Assembly (NCBI GenBank): GCA_964401995.1
Contig: CAYOAP010000011.1
Location: 48,853 to 112,852, forward strand
Length of the DNA stretch: 64,000 nt
Origin: DATCBF01 sp964401995
GTDB taxonomy: Bacteria; Actinomycetota; Thermoleophilia; Solirubrobacterales; 70-9
Direction of reading: 5' to 3'
A model generated the notes under the pieces. It saw only the letters and a list, made by a program, of their open reading frames with translations. It did not search any database and was not told the DNA's origin. Below, one piece after another: positions 9,051 through 17,540 of the stretch. The first letter of the stretch is position 1. Each line of letters starts with the position of its first letter. Made by a program: the position numbers and the translations under genes.

Positions 9051-9341
9051 TTAGGCGGCAGCGTGCTCGGCCACGTCCATGACGACAAGCCGGTCCGGTG
9101 CCGCGAGCGCCGCCTGGGCAGCCGCGATCAGAGCCGTGCCGTCCAAGTTGTAACGCTCGGCGGCAACCTCAAGTAGATCGAGGTGCCGCGCGGGGTAGAG
9201 CAACTCCACCTCGACGGCCCTCCCGCCGACGATTCCGACATTGCAGTAGTCGTCGTCGACCTGCTCCTGACGATCGAAGTGCCTGAACTGACGCAACTCG
9301 ATCGAGAGTGCATCGGCCTCGCTGTCGTAGTCCGCTCGCAT
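9051..9341 (-). CDS. DUF2283 family small protein
   Basis: A 96-residue protein beginning MRADYDSEADALSIEL, the characteristic DUF2283 opening (YDxEADALxIxL), followed by a beta-rich core and a C-terminal extension. The ATG at 9339-9341 has GGAGAC just upstream. Proteins of this family are usually encoded next to DUF4258 proteins and are suspected antitoxin-like partners; here it directly follows a DUF4258-like fragment with a TGATG overlap. The role is not established. Confidence 0.8.
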   Translation of the reverse strand: MRADYDSEADALSIELRQFRHFDRQEQVDDDYCNVGIVGGRAVEVELLYPARHLDLLEVAAERYNLDGTALIAAAQAALAAPDRLVVMDVAEHAAA

Positions 9342-9466
9342 CAATGTCTCCTGTCATGAATTGTGACGATCAAGTCCGGCTCGTCAAGCGCAACAACAAC
9401 ACGAACACAAACACCCCGGATGAGCCCCTTGTAGCGGCGCCTCCCACCTAAGGATCTGACCGTCAA
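9341..9466 (-). pseudogene. DUF4258-like short frame, probably an N-terminally truncated remnant
   Basis: A TTG at 9464-9466, preceded by a G-rich GGGGAGAG site, opens a 41-codon frame ending RVVVALDEPDLIVTIHDRR, which resembles the C-terminal strand pair of DUF4258 proteins (usually about 80-100 residues). Its TGA overlaps the ATG of the DUF2283 gene by one base. The N-terminal half of the usual domain is missing. It could still be expressed as a small protein. The family call rests on a short stretch and on the neighbour. Confidence 0.45.
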
Positions 9467-9497
9467 ATCTCTCCCCCCTCGGGCCGGAGAAAGAAGC

Positions 9498-10532
9498 TCA
9501 GTCGAAGAGGACGCGCTCTACTGCGCTGAGGTCGTTGAGGCAGTTGATCACGGCGGGGGCCTTGCCGAGCGCGGTGTCGGGGTCCTTGAGGCCGTGGCCG
9601 GTGAGGACGCAGACGACCGACTCGGGCGCGGGGGCATCCTCGACGGTGGGCAGGCCGTGGGCGAGCAGGCCCGCCACTGACGCGGCCGAGGCGGGCTCGC
9701 AGAAGACCCCCTCGGTCGCGGCCAGCCAGCGGTAGGCGTCGAGGATCTGCTCGTCGGAGACGGCGGCGACGCGGCCGCGCGAGCCGGTGAAGGCGGTCAT
9801 CGCCTCCTCCCAGCGAGCCGGGTTGCCGATCCGGATCGCCGAGGCGACGGTCTCGGGGTTGGCAACCGGCGAGCCGCTGACCAGCGGCGCCGCGCCCTCG
9901 GCCTGGAAGCCGTAGAGGATCGGCGCCGCCCCAACCTCCTGGAAGCCGCGCCAGTAGGCGGTGACGTTGCCGGCGTTGCCGACCGGGATCGCCAGCGCGC
10001 CCGGCGCCTCGCCCAGCTCCTCGACGACCTCGAAGGCCGCCGTCTTCTGCCCTTCGATCCGGTAGGGGTTGACCGAGTTGACGAGCTCGATCGGGTGCTT
10101 CTGCGCCAGCTCGCGGACGATCGTCAGGGCGTCGTCGAAGTTGCCCTGCAGGGCGATCACGCGGGCGCCGTGCATCAGCGCCTGGGCGAGCTTGCCGATC
10201 GCGATCTTGCCCTCCGGCACGATCACCGCGCCGCGCAGCCCGGCCCGCGCCGCGTAGGCGGCGGCGCTGGCGGCAGTGTTGCCGGTCGATGCGCAGATCA
10301 CCGCCTCCGCCCCACGCCCCTTGGCGCGGGAGACGGCGACGGTCATGCCGCGGTCCTTGAAGGAGCCGGTCGGGTTCGCGCCCTCGAACTTGAGGTAGGC
10401 CTTGGCCCCGATCCGCTCGGAGAGCCGCGGCGCCTCGATCAGCGGCGTCGAGCCCTCGTTCAAGGTGACGATCGGGTCGCCCGGCTCAAGCGAGAGCCGG
10501 TCCCGATAGCGCTCGATCAGGGGGACGGTCAC
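9498..10532 (-). CDS. thrC: Threonine synthase
   Basis: A PLP enzyme converting O-phosphohomoserine to threonine. The PLP lysine is in GSFKDRG and the phosphate-binding stretch in STGNTAASAAAYAARAG; the protein also has the N-terminal NEGSTPLIEAPRLSE typical of ThrC. The GTG at 10530-10532 overlaps the hom stop as GTGA, giving 344 residues. The longer frame upstream is antisense-like. A C-terminal Cys-containing stretch (VFCEPASAASVAGLL) is normal for the family. Confidence 0.95.
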   Translation of the reverse strand: MTVPLIERYRDRLSLEPGDPIVTLNEGSTPLIEAPRLSERIGAKAYLKFEGANPTGSFKDRGMTVAVSRAKGRGAEAVICASTGNTAASAAAYAARAGLRGAVIVPEGKIAIGKLAQALMHGARVIALQGNFDDALTIVRELAQKHPIELVNSVNPYRIEGQKTAAFEVVEELGEAPGALAIPVGNAGNVTAYWRGFQEVGAAPILYGFQAEGAAPLVSGSPVANPETVASAIRIGNPARWEEAMTAFTGSRGRVAAVSDEQILDAYRWLAATEGVFCEPASAASVAGLLAHGLPTVEDAPAPESVVCVLTGHGLKDPDTALGKAPAVINCLNDLSAVERVLFD

Positions 10533-11767
10533 GGGAGCGGCTGTTCCTCGATGACCCGGATCGAGCGCGGGGCCGAGCGCATGTAGTCGAGGGCGGCGAT
10601 CTGCTCGATCGCGGCCGCGAAGCGCGACTCGAGGCACTCGTGCAGGACCATCACCAGGCTGGCGTCGTCGTCGACGCCGCGCTGGACGACGCTCTTGACC
10701 GAGATCTCGTTGTCGCCGAGCAGGCGCGCGATCTCCGCCAGGACTCCTGGCTGGTCGGCGACCTCGAGGTGGAGGTAGAAGGAGGAGGGCACGTCGGTCA
10801 CCATCGGCAGGTTCTCGCGGGTCTCGTGGACCGGCGCCTCGCCAGCGAGGATCGAGACGACGTCGCCGAGCACCGCCGAGGCGGTCTGCACGCCGCCGGC
10901 GCCCGGGCCCGACATCGTCACCTCGGTAATCGCCGGGGCCTCGACCATGACCGCGTTGAAGGGGCCGCCAACCGGCGAGAGCGGGTGGCCGCCGTAGAGG
11001 AAGCAGGGGAAGACGCGGACGCTGATCCCGCCATCGCGGCGCTCGGCCACACCGAGCAGCTTCAGCGAGAGGCCGAGGTCCTTGGCGTAGGCGAGGTCGT
11101 CGGGCTTGATCTGCTCGATCCCCTCGAAGGCAACCTCGTCGAAGGCGACCGGCGTGTGGAAGGCGAGCCGGGCGAGGATCGCCATCTTCGCCGCGGCGTC
11201 GGCGCCGTTGACGTCGTCGGTCGGATCCGCCTCGGCGTAGCCCAGCTCCTGGGCGCGGGAGAGGACGTCCTCGTAGGTGGCGCCGGTGGCCGCCATCTCG
11301 GTGAGGATGAAGTTGGTGGTGCCGTTGACGATGCCGAAGACGCGGGCGATGTCGGTGACGCCGAAGCTCTCCTGGATCGTGCGCACGATTGGGATCACGC
11401 CAGCGACGGCGGCCTCGAAGCGCAGCTGCACCCCGGCCTCACGGGCGACCGTGAACAGCTCTTCGCCGTGGGTGGCGAGCAGCTGCTTGTTGGCGGTGAC
11501 GACCGGCCTGCCGGCCCGCAGCGCGTCGAGCACGAAGTCGCGGGCCGGGTCGGTCCCTCCCATCAGCTCGACGATCAAATCCGAGCGGCCGAGGATCTCG
11601 CCGAAATCGCCCTCCTCCCTGGTCAGGACGCCCGCGATCTCCGGCCTGCGCCCGGTCGCCGCCTCGACCGCGTCGGCGCGCTCGGCGAGCAGGTCGGCGA
11701 AGGCGCCGCCGACCGTGCCGCGCCCGAGCAGGCCGATGCGCACGGGTTTGGAGGAATCCTCAGACAT
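10529..11767 (-). CDS. hom: Homoserine dehydrogenase (with ACT domain)
   Basis: A 412-residue enzyme reducing aspartate semialdehyde to homoserine. It has the NAD(P)-binding loop IGLLGRGTVGGAF, the catalytic-core stretch VNGTTNFILTEM, the KLLGVAE region, and a C-terminal ACT domain (FYLHLEVADQPGVLAEIARL) that normally senses threonine. The ATG at 11765-11767 overlaps the lysA stop by 8 nt. Feedback control by threonine through ACT is expected from the family, not shown here. Confidence 0.95.
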   Translation of the reverse strand: MSEDSSKPVRIGLLGRGTVGGAFADLLAERADAVEAATGRRPEIAGVLTREEGDFGEILGRSDLIVELMGGTDPARDFVLDALRAGRPVVTANKQLLATHGEELFTVAREAGVQLRFEAAVAGVIPIVRTIQESFGVTDIARVFGIVNGTTNFILTEMAATGATYEDVLSRAQELGYAEADPTDDVNGADAAAKMAILARLAFHTPVAFDEVAFEGIEQIKPDDLAYAKDLGLSLKLLGVAERRDGGISVRVFPCFLYGGHPLSPVGGPFNAVMVEAPAITEVTMSGPGAGGVQTASAVLGDVVSILAGEAPVHETRENLPMVTDVPSSFYLHLEVADQPGVLAEIARLLGDNEISVKSVVQRGVDDDASLVMVLHECLESRFAAAIEQIAALDYMRSAPRSIRVIEEQPLP

Positions 11768-13064
11768 CGCGGGAGGTGAGGTCCTCGTAGGTCTCGCGGC
11801 GGACGACGATGCGGGCCTCACCGTCGCGGCAGAAGATCACCGGCGGCCGCGGCACGCCGTTGTAGTTGCTGGCCATCGCGTAACCGTAGGCGCCCGTCGC
11901 CGGGGTGACGAGGACATCGCCGACCGCCGGGTCGGCGAGCATCGTGTCGCGGACGAGGATGTCGCCGGACTCGCAGTGCATGCCGGCGATCGTCGCCAGG
12001 CTCTGGGCGAGGGCGCCGGCGCGGTCGGCGATCAGCGCTTCGTAGCGCGACCCGTAGAGCATCGGCCGCATGTTGTCGGACATGCCGCCGTCGACGGCAA
12101 CGTAGGTGCGGACTCCGGGGATCTCCTTGACGGTGCCGACCCGGTAGGCGGTGATCCCGGCGTTGCCGACCAGCGAGCGGCCGGGCTCGACCAGGATCCG
12201 CACGTCCTTGCCGAAGACCTCGGCGACGCCGCTGACCTTGACGTCGACGTAGGAGTCGATCGCTGGCGGCTCGTCCTCGCTGGTGTAGGCGATGCCGAGG
12301 CCGCCGCCGACGTTGACGATCCGGCACCACTCGCCGGCCAGCTCGCCCAGCGCGCGGATCGCCAGCCGGTAGGGCTCGAGCTCGAAGATCTGGGAGCCGA
12401 TGTGGGCGTGCAGCCCGGTCAGGTTGAGCTTGTCGGAGGCCAGCACCCGCTCGATCGCCCGCGCCGCCAGGCCGTCCTCCAGCCCGAAGCCGAACTTGGA
12501 GTCGAGCTGGCCGGTCTGCACGTAGTCGTGGGTGGAGGGCTTGATCCCCGGCGTCACCCGGATCAGCACGTCCTGGGGCCCGTCGAGCAGCCGCTCGCAG
12601 CGTTCGATCTCGTCGAAGGAGTCGAGGATCAGGTGGGCGACGCCGGAGCGGGCGGCGAAGAGGATCTCCTCGTCGCTCTTGTTGTTGCCGTGCATGTGGA
12701 TGCGGGCGGGGTCGAAGCCGGCCCGCAGCGCCATGTGCAGCTCGCCGCCGGAGGCGACGTCGACCGAGAGGCCCTCCTCGGAGATGAGCCGGTAGGCCGC
12801 GGTGCAGGGCAGCGACTTGGAGGCGAAGAGGATCTCGAAGTTCTCGGTGCGGCGGGCGAACGCCTCGCGATAGGCGCGGGCGCGGGCGCGAATGTCGTCC
12901 TCGGCGTAGATGTAGGCAGGCGTGCCGTGCTCGGCGGCCAGCTCGACCACGTCGCAGCCGGCGACCTCGAGCCGGCCGCTCTCGTTGATCCGGCTGCCCG
13001 CCGGGTAGACGGGTGAGCCCGCAATCGGGTCCACAACCGCACCTGCCTGTCCGCGCTCCTCCAT
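11760..13064 (-). CDS. lysA: Diaminopimelate decarboxylase
   Basis: A fold III PLP decarboxylase giving L-lysine from meso-diaminopimelate. The PLP lysine lies in FASKS. HGNNKSDEEI, the glycine loop NVGGGLGIAYTSE, EPGRSLVGNAG, and CESGD with YGYAMASNYN near the C-terminus fit LysA. With the ATG at 13062-13064 the protein has 434 residues. That ATG has no good ribosome site, so the start is uncertain. It is the first gene of the aspartate-family operon here. Confidence 0.92.
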   Translation of the reverse strand: MEERGQAGAVVDPIAGSPVYPAGSRINESGRLEVAGCDVVELAAEHGTPAYIYAEDDIRARARAYREAFARRTENFEILFASKSLPCTAAYRLISEEGLSVDVASGGELHMALRAGFDPARIHMHGNNKSDEEILFAARSGVAHLILDSFDEIERCERLLDGPQDVLIRVTPGIKPSTHDYVQTGQLDSKFGFGLEDGLAARAIERVLASDKLNLTGLHAHIGSQIFELEPYRLAIRALGELAGEWCRIVNVGGGLGIAYTSEDEPPAIDSYVDVKVSGVAEVFGKDVRILVEPGRSLVGNAGITAYRVGTVKEIPGVRTYVAVDGGMSDNMRPMLYGSRYEALIADRAGALAQSLATIAGMHCESGDILVRDTMLADPAVGDVLVTPATGAYGYAMASNYNGVPRPPVIFCRDGEARIVVRRETYEDLTSRDV

Positions 13065-13101
13065 GAGACGGGCATTGTGACGGTTAAGAGGGTGACGCCG
13101 A

Positions 13102-13776
13102 CTAGTGATGCGGGTTGAGCAGGCCGCCGACCGTTTCCACGGTTTTGTCGACGGTCTGGCCGACCACCGATTCAGGGCCGGCGACGCTTTCGACAACGCC
13201 TTCGGTGGTTTTGGTGACACCGGTGCTTTCCAGTGTCCCGCCAAGCGTTTTGTCGACCCCTGAGACGGTGTTGTTGACGGTGTTCGTGACCCCGGAGCTG
13301 ACGCTGCTGCCAGAGCCCGAGCTGGAACTGCTCGAACCTGAGCCGCCACCCGAGGATCCCGTTCCGGAGGCGCCGCCGCCGGCCGCGACCGGGGTTGAGG
13401 CGCCTTCCGAAGGCGACGTGTTGCCGCCGCCGGCTTCACTGCCGGTGGTCGGCGTAACGGCGGTGTCGGCCGCGTCCACGCCGTTCTGGGAGGCGACGGT
13501 GCCCTGCGCCTGCTTGGCGCCGCGCTTGGCCGCCGCGGCCTGGCCCCCCGCAGCCGCCGTGGTCGCAGCCGAAGCTGAGATGCCGTCCGCAGCCTCGGCA
13601 GCCGACTTGCTGGGAGTCGTCTTGGCGCTCTCGCTGCCTCCACCTCCCAGACCGGCCAGGGGCCAGTCCTTGAACGCCTGGGCGGAGACGAGCACGACAA
13701 AGACGACCACCGCGGCGGCGATCAGGGCGGTGCCGGATACCGCACCTACGAAATACGTTCGGGCCTGGCGAATCAA
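13102..13776 (-). CDS. Membrane-anchored Gly/Ser/Ala-rich low-complexity protein
   Basis: A TTG at 13774-13776 with GGAGG six bases upstream gives 224 residues starting LIRQARTYFVGAVSG. One N-terminal transmembrane helix (GTALIAAAVVVFVVLVSA) is followed by an extracytoplasmic region of low complexity (Ser/Gly runs, many Thr and Ala) and a C-terminal Val/Thr-rich repeat region (NTVNNTVSGVDKTL, VGQTVDKTVETVGGLL). No enzyme motif is visible. It probably sits in or near the cell wall. An ATG 75 nt upstream is possible but lacks a ribosome site. Confidence 0.65.
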   Translation of the reverse strand: MIRQARTYFVGAVSGTALIAAAVVVFVVLVSAQAFKDWPLAGLGGGGSESAKTTPSKSAAEAADGISASAATTAAAGGQAAAAKRGAKQAQGTVASQNGVDAADTAVTPTTGSEAGGGNTSPSEGASTPVAAGGGASGTGSSGGGSGSSSSSSGSGSSVSSGVTNTVNNTVSGVDKTLGGTLESTGVTKTTEGVVESVAGPESVVGQTVDKTVETVGGLLNPHH

Positions 13777-13893
13777 GCACGCCTCCGTTCGATCGAGATC
13801 CGAAAGGCTCCTACCCAGGGTAGGCGCGACCACTCGCCACGCCATACCCATTAATTGGATTTCCGAGGGATTTTCGGTAGTCCCGAATCTGGG

Positions 13894-15093
13894 TTAGAGA
13901 TAGCCCATCGGGTCGGTGACTTCGCCGTTGATTCGGACCTCGAAGTGGACGTGGGGGCCGAAGCAGTAGCCGGTGCAATCGCTGAGCCCAATCACCTGGC
14001 CCTGGGCGACGTGCTCGCCCGCCGTCACCTCGAAGGTCTCCTGATGGGCGTAACAAGTGGAGAGCCCGCCGCCGTGATCGATGCAGGTGTAGTTGCCGTA
14101 GCCGCCACTGGAGGACTCGGGCTCGGTGAAGATGACCGTGCCGGCGGCCGCGGCCCGGATCGGGGTCCCACTCGGCACCGCGATGTCGATTCCCGGGTGG
14201 TACTCGTAGCTGCCGTTGATCGTGCGCGGGCCGAAGCCGGAGACGACCGGGCCGCTGACCGGCCAGATCAGGCCGCTGCCGTTGCCGGGCTGGATCGGCC
14301 CCGCCGCCAGCGGCGCCGAGGATGTGCCCATCAGCTGGGCCGCGATCTTGCCCTGGATCGCGGCAACCGAGCCGTCCAGCTCCTGCTCGTGCTTGCTGAT
14401 CTGAGCCAGCGCCGCAACCCGCTTGCCGCGGGCCGCGACCAGCGCCGACTGCCGACTCTGCACGGCGGAGCGGGCGCTGGCGAGCGCCTGCTCTTCGGAC
14501 GCGATCGCGTCGCGGGCCGACTGGATCTGGTTCTTGGCGCTGCGCAGGCGGGCGACGGTGCGCTTGACCTCGTCGCGCAGATCCTTGACCCGGCCGACGA
14601 CCGCGTCGTCCATGCCGTGGATCCGGTTCAGGTATTCGGTGCGATCGATCAGGTCGCTGTAGCCGCCGGATTCGAGGATCACGTTGAGCACGTCGGGGCT
14701 GCCGGTTTCATAGATCGCGACAAGCCGTTCGCGCAGCGCCACCAGCGCCCGTTTGAGATGGGCGCGCATCTGCGCCAGCCGCTTCTTGGCGACGTCGAGC
14801 TGGGCGACGGCGTGGTCGAGTTCCCCCTGCTTGGCCGCGAGCCGGGCGCGAACGCCGGCCTCCTGGTTGCGGAGGGCAGCGACCTCGGTGGTGAGGCGGT
14901 CGATCTGATCCCCGTAGTGGGTGATCGTCGAGGTCAGCACGCCTTTCTTTTCGCGCACCTTGGAGAGCGTCGCTTCTTTGCTTTCAAGCTTGGACTGAAG
15001 ATCCTTGGCGGGGGCGGCGGCCGGAACGAGCAGCGCGGCAAGCGCCGCCACCGTGGCGAAGCTCGCCACCGTGGCAAAGCGGGACTTGAGCAT
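13894..15093 (-). CDS. Secreted M23 (LytM/NlpD-type) peptidoglycan peptidase with coiled coil
   Basis: The 399-residue protein has a signal peptide (FATVASFATVAALAALLVPA), two coiled-coil stretches (about 35-110 and 155-250) of the EnvC/NlpD type, then a C-terminal M23 metallopeptidase domain. Zinc residues appear in HPGIDIA and the HxH of HVHFE. It either cleaves peptide cross-links or activates amidases at division. Four cysteines in the catalytic domain (NYTCIDHGG, LSTCYAH, SDCTGYC) may form disulfides. Confidence 0.88.
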   Translation of the reverse strand: MLKSRFATVASFATVAALAALLVPAAAPAKDLQSKLESKEATLSKVREKKGVLTSTITHYGDQIDRLTTEVAALRNQEAGVRARLAAKQGELDHAVAQLDVAKKRLAQMRAHLKRALVALRERLVAIYETGSPDVLNVILESGGYSDLIDRTEYLNRIHGMDDAVVGRVKDLRDEVKRTVARLRSAKNQIQSARDAIASEEQALASARSAVQSRQSALVAARGKRVAALAQISKHEQELDGSVAAIQGKIAAQLMGTSSAPLAAGPIQPGNGSGLIWPVSGPVVSGFGPRTINGSYEYHPGIDIAVPSGTPIRAAAAGTVIFTEPESSSGGYGNYTCIDHGGGLSTCYAHQETFEVTAGEHVAQGQVIGLSDCTGYCFGPHVHFEVRINGEVTDPMGYL

Positions 15094-15133
15094 CGGCCGA
15101 GGCTAGCTGACGCCCCAACCGGCGCCCAAGGCG

Positions 15134-15158
15134 AGAAAAGCCCTGCAACCGGGCTTGC
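15134..15158 (-). terminator. Rho-independent terminator after the cation efflux gene
   Basis: On the minus strand AAGCCC (15151-15156) pairs with GGGCTT (15138-15143) around a 7-nt loop, followed by TTCT. It lies 3-27 nt downstream of the stop of the cation transporter gene. Confidence 0.55.
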
Positions 15159-15160
15159 GC

Positions 15161-16081
15161 TCAGCCTTCGCCGGGCACATTCTCGACCCTGAGCAGGCCC
15201 TCGTCCGCTGCCTCCTCCATCTGCAGGGTGGTGTGCTCGATCTCGAAGCGCTCGCCAAGCAGGACCTCCAGCCGGCGGCGGATCAGATCGCGGTCGGAGT
15301 CCTGGGCGACGACGACGTGGGCGGAGAGGGCATCGAAGCCGGAGGTCACCGTCCAGACGTGGAGGTCGTGGACCGAGCGGACGCCGTCGACGGCGCAGAA
15401 GGCGGCGCCGACGCTCTCGACGTCGACATCAGCCGGCGCGGTCTCCATCAGGACTTCGAGCGGCTCCTTGATCAGGCGCCAGGACGAGCCGAGGACAAGA
15501 ACCGAGATCAGGAGGCCGACGATCGGGTCGACGATCGCCGAGCCGCCGGCGAGGACGAAGGCGCCGGCAATGAGCACTCCAAGGGAACCGAGCGCGTCGG
15601 CAGCGCTGTGGCGGAGCACCCCCTCGAGGTTGATGTCCTCGCGCTGGCCGCGGGCGAGGACGAAGGTGGCGGCGAGGTTGCCGGCGAGGCCGACCGCGCC
15701 CAGCGCCAGCACCCCGGCGCCGTCGATCGCGGGCGGGTCCCCCAGGCGCCCGATCGAGGCGATCGCAACACCGAGCCCGACCGCAACCAGCAACAGCCCG
15801 TTGACCAGCGCCGCCAGCACCTCCGAGCGCTGGTAGCCAAAGGTCCGGCGCCCGCCCGCGGGCCGCGAGGCGAGGCTGGCAGCGACCAGCGCCAGCAGGA
15901 TCGAGCCGACATCGGAGAGCAGGTGCCCGGCGTCGGCCAAGACCGCCAGCGAGCCGGTGAGAACCCCACCGACCGCCTCGACGACCAGCATCGCGACGTT
16001 GATCGCCAGCGCAATCCGCATCCGGCCACGGCTGTCGCCGCGCCGGGCGTCGAGCGTGTGCGAGTGCCCATGGGAATGCAT
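15161..16081 (-). CDS. Cation diffusion facilitator (CDF/CzcD-type metal efflux)
   Basis: A 306-residue antiporter exporting Zn2+ or similar divalent metals in exchange for protons. It has six membrane segments, the metal site motif ADAGHLLSDVGS in helix 2 with the matching HSAADALGSLG in helix 5 (as HxxxD), and a cytoplasmic C-terminal dimer domain (VDLHVW-like VHDLHVWTV). The N-terminus is His-rich (MHSHGHSHTL). A GTG two codons upstream is an alternative start. Metal specificity cannot be read reliably. Confidence 0.92.
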   Translation of the reverse strand: MHSHGHSHTLDARRGDSRGRMRIALAINVAMLVVEAVGGVLTGSLAVLADAGHLLSDVGSILLALVAASLASRPAGGRRTFGYQRSEVLAALVNGLLLVAVGLGVAIASIGRLGDPPAIDGAGVLALGAVGLAGNLAATFVLARGQREDINLEGVLRHSAADALGSLGVLIAGAFVLAGGSAIVDPIVGLLISVLVLGSSWRLIKEPLEVLMETAPADVDVESVGAAFCAVDGVRSVHDLHVWTVTSGFDALSAHVVVAQDSDRDLIRRRLEVLLGERFEIEHTTLQMEEAADEGLLRVENVPGEG

Positions 16082-16100
16082 ACCCACGAGCTTAAACGCG

Positions 16101-16149
16101 GCCGACGGGCCTAAAAGTCACCTATATGGCTACTTTGAGGCCCGTCGGC
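16101..16149. terminator. 49-bp hairpin (18-13-18) after the acyl-CoA dehydrogenase gene
   Basis: GCCGACGGGCCTAAAAGT pairs with ACTTTGAGGCCCGTCGGC (one mismatch) around a 13-nt loop. It begins 8 nt past the stop of the acyl-CoA dehydrogenase and lies upstream of the cation transporter start. There is no U-tract, so it would be a tail-less terminator. Its geometry equals that of the hairpins at 42787 and 59102. Confidence 0.55.
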
Positions 16150-16157
16150 GCTGCAGT

Positions 16158-17438
16158 TCAGGCGGGGACTGGCTCCTTGGCGGCCTCGGCTGCGGTGCCG
16201 TTCATCGCTTTGGCGGCTACTTCGGCGCCGAAGCCGAGGCGCTCGGCGTACTCGCGGGCCTGCATCCGCGAGATCACCATGCGCTGGATCTCGGCCGTGC
16301 CCTCGAACAGCTGGTAGATCTTGGCGTCGCGGAAGAACTTCTCCAGCGGGCAGTCGGCGTTCCAGGCGTAGGGCCCGACCAGGTCCATCAGGGTCGTCGT
16401 CGCCCACATCGTCACGTCGCCGGCCTTGAGCTTCGACATCGAGCCCTGGCCGCCGGTCATCGGGACGCCGTTGCGGCCCATCCAGGCTGCCCGCTGGACC
16501 AGCAGGCGAGCCGACTCGATCTCAGTCGCGACATCGGCCAGCGTCTGCTGGATCCGCTGCGCTTTCAGCATCGGCACGCCGCCTTCGGACTGGCCGTCGA
16601 GGTACTCGAGCGTCCACTCATAGGCGGCCTGGGCGATGCCGAGCGCCGAGGCGCCGACCAGCGGCCGGGTCACCTCAAAGGTCGCCAGAGCGTCGGCGCC
16701 GCGGGATTTTTTCCCTTCGCGGCCACGCTGCAGCTTCTTGGTCAACTTCTCCTCGCCACCGAGCAGGTTCTCCATCGGGATGCGGCAATCGTCGAGCACG
16801 ACCTCGGCCGTGTGCGAGGCGCGGATCCCGAGCTTGCTCTCCTTCTTCCCCTGGCTCAGGCCGGGGGTGCCTTTGTCGATCACGAAGGAAGCCTGGCCAC
16901 GGGTGCCGAGCTCGGGGTCGACGGTGGCGACGACGACGTGGACGTCAGCGATGCCGCCGTTGGTGATGAAGACCTTGGTCCCGTTCAGGACCCACTCGTC
17001 ACCATCGCGCTTGGCGGTCGTCTTCAGGCTCTTGACGTCGGAGCCGGCCTGCGGCTCGGTCACGGCGTAGGCGCCGAGCTTGATCTCCTCGCCGCTGCCG
17101 AAGCACTCGGGCACCCAGCGCATGACCTGCTCGGGAGTGCCTGAAGCCGCGATCCCGGCGGCGGCCAGCCCGGAGCCCTGGATCGCCAGCGCGGTGCCGG
17201 CGCACCCCCAGTGGAACTCTTCGGCGGTGATCACCTGCATCTGGCCCTCGGGGTCGCTGGCCGAGTGCTGGATCGCCTCGAGGCCACCAAAGCCGTGGTT
17301 GCGAGCCTCCTTGATCACCTCCCAGGGAATGCTCTCCTCTTCGTCGTGCTTGCGGGCGGCCGGGCGAATCACCTCGCGGGCGAACTTCCGACAGCGCTCC
17401 TTGTACTCCAGCTGCTCATCGTTAAGTGAGAAATCCAT
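16158..17438 (-). CDS. Acyl-CoA dehydrogenase
   Basis: A 426-residue FAD enzyme for the first step of acyl-CoA oxidation. Family signatures are AVTEPQAGSDVKSLKTTA in the middle domain, the KLGIRASHTAEV loop, and a C-terminal helical domain ending in KIYQLFEGTAEIQRMVISR, where the Glu in FEGT is the expected catalytic base. The ATG at 17436-17438 has GGAAGGG upstream. The palindromic operator at 17465-17480 sits 26 bp before the start, so a TetR-type repressor probably controls it. Chain-length preference is unknown. Confidence 0.93.
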   Translation of the reverse strand: MDFSLNDEQLEYKERCRKFAREVIRPAARKHDEEESIPWEVIKEARNHGFGGLEAIQHSASDPEGQMQVITAEEFHWGCAGTALAIQGSGLAAAGIAASGTPEQVMRWVPECFGSGEEIKLGAYAVTEPQAGSDVKSLKTTAKRDGDEWVLNGTKVFITNGGIADVHVVVATVDPELGTRGQASFVIDKGTPGLSQGKKESKLGIRASHTAEVVLDDCRIPMENLLGGEEKLTKKLQRGREGKKSRGADALATFEVTRPLVGASALGIAQAAYEWTLEYLDGQSEGGVPMLKAQRIQQTLADVATEIESARLLVQRAAWMGRNGVPMTGGQGSMSKLKAGDVTMWATTTLMDLVGPYAWNADCPLEKFFRDAKIYQLFEGTAEIQRMVISRMQAREYAERLGFGAEVAAKAMNGTAAEAAKEPVPA

Positions 17439-17464
17439 GCGGTCCCTTCCTCGACAAAAACCGA

Positions 17465-17480
17465 TTGACTGGTCAGTCAA
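17465..17480. promoter_or_regulatory. Palindromic operator TTGACTGGTCAGTCAA (copy 1)
   Basis: A perfect 7-2-7 palindrome (TTGACTG GT CAGTCAA) upstream of the acyl-CoA dehydrogenase. A stretch of 25 bp around it (17460-17484) is identical to that before the thiolase gene. A further CTGACCAG core lies at 17501-17508. The size and symmetry suit a TetR-family repressor of beta-oxidation genes. Confidence 0.7.
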
Positions 17481-17540
17481 CCAGTCCTCCTAAAGAGTAT
17501 CTGACCAGCCAGCGGGCGGGGCGCGTGTAGCGTTGCGGCC

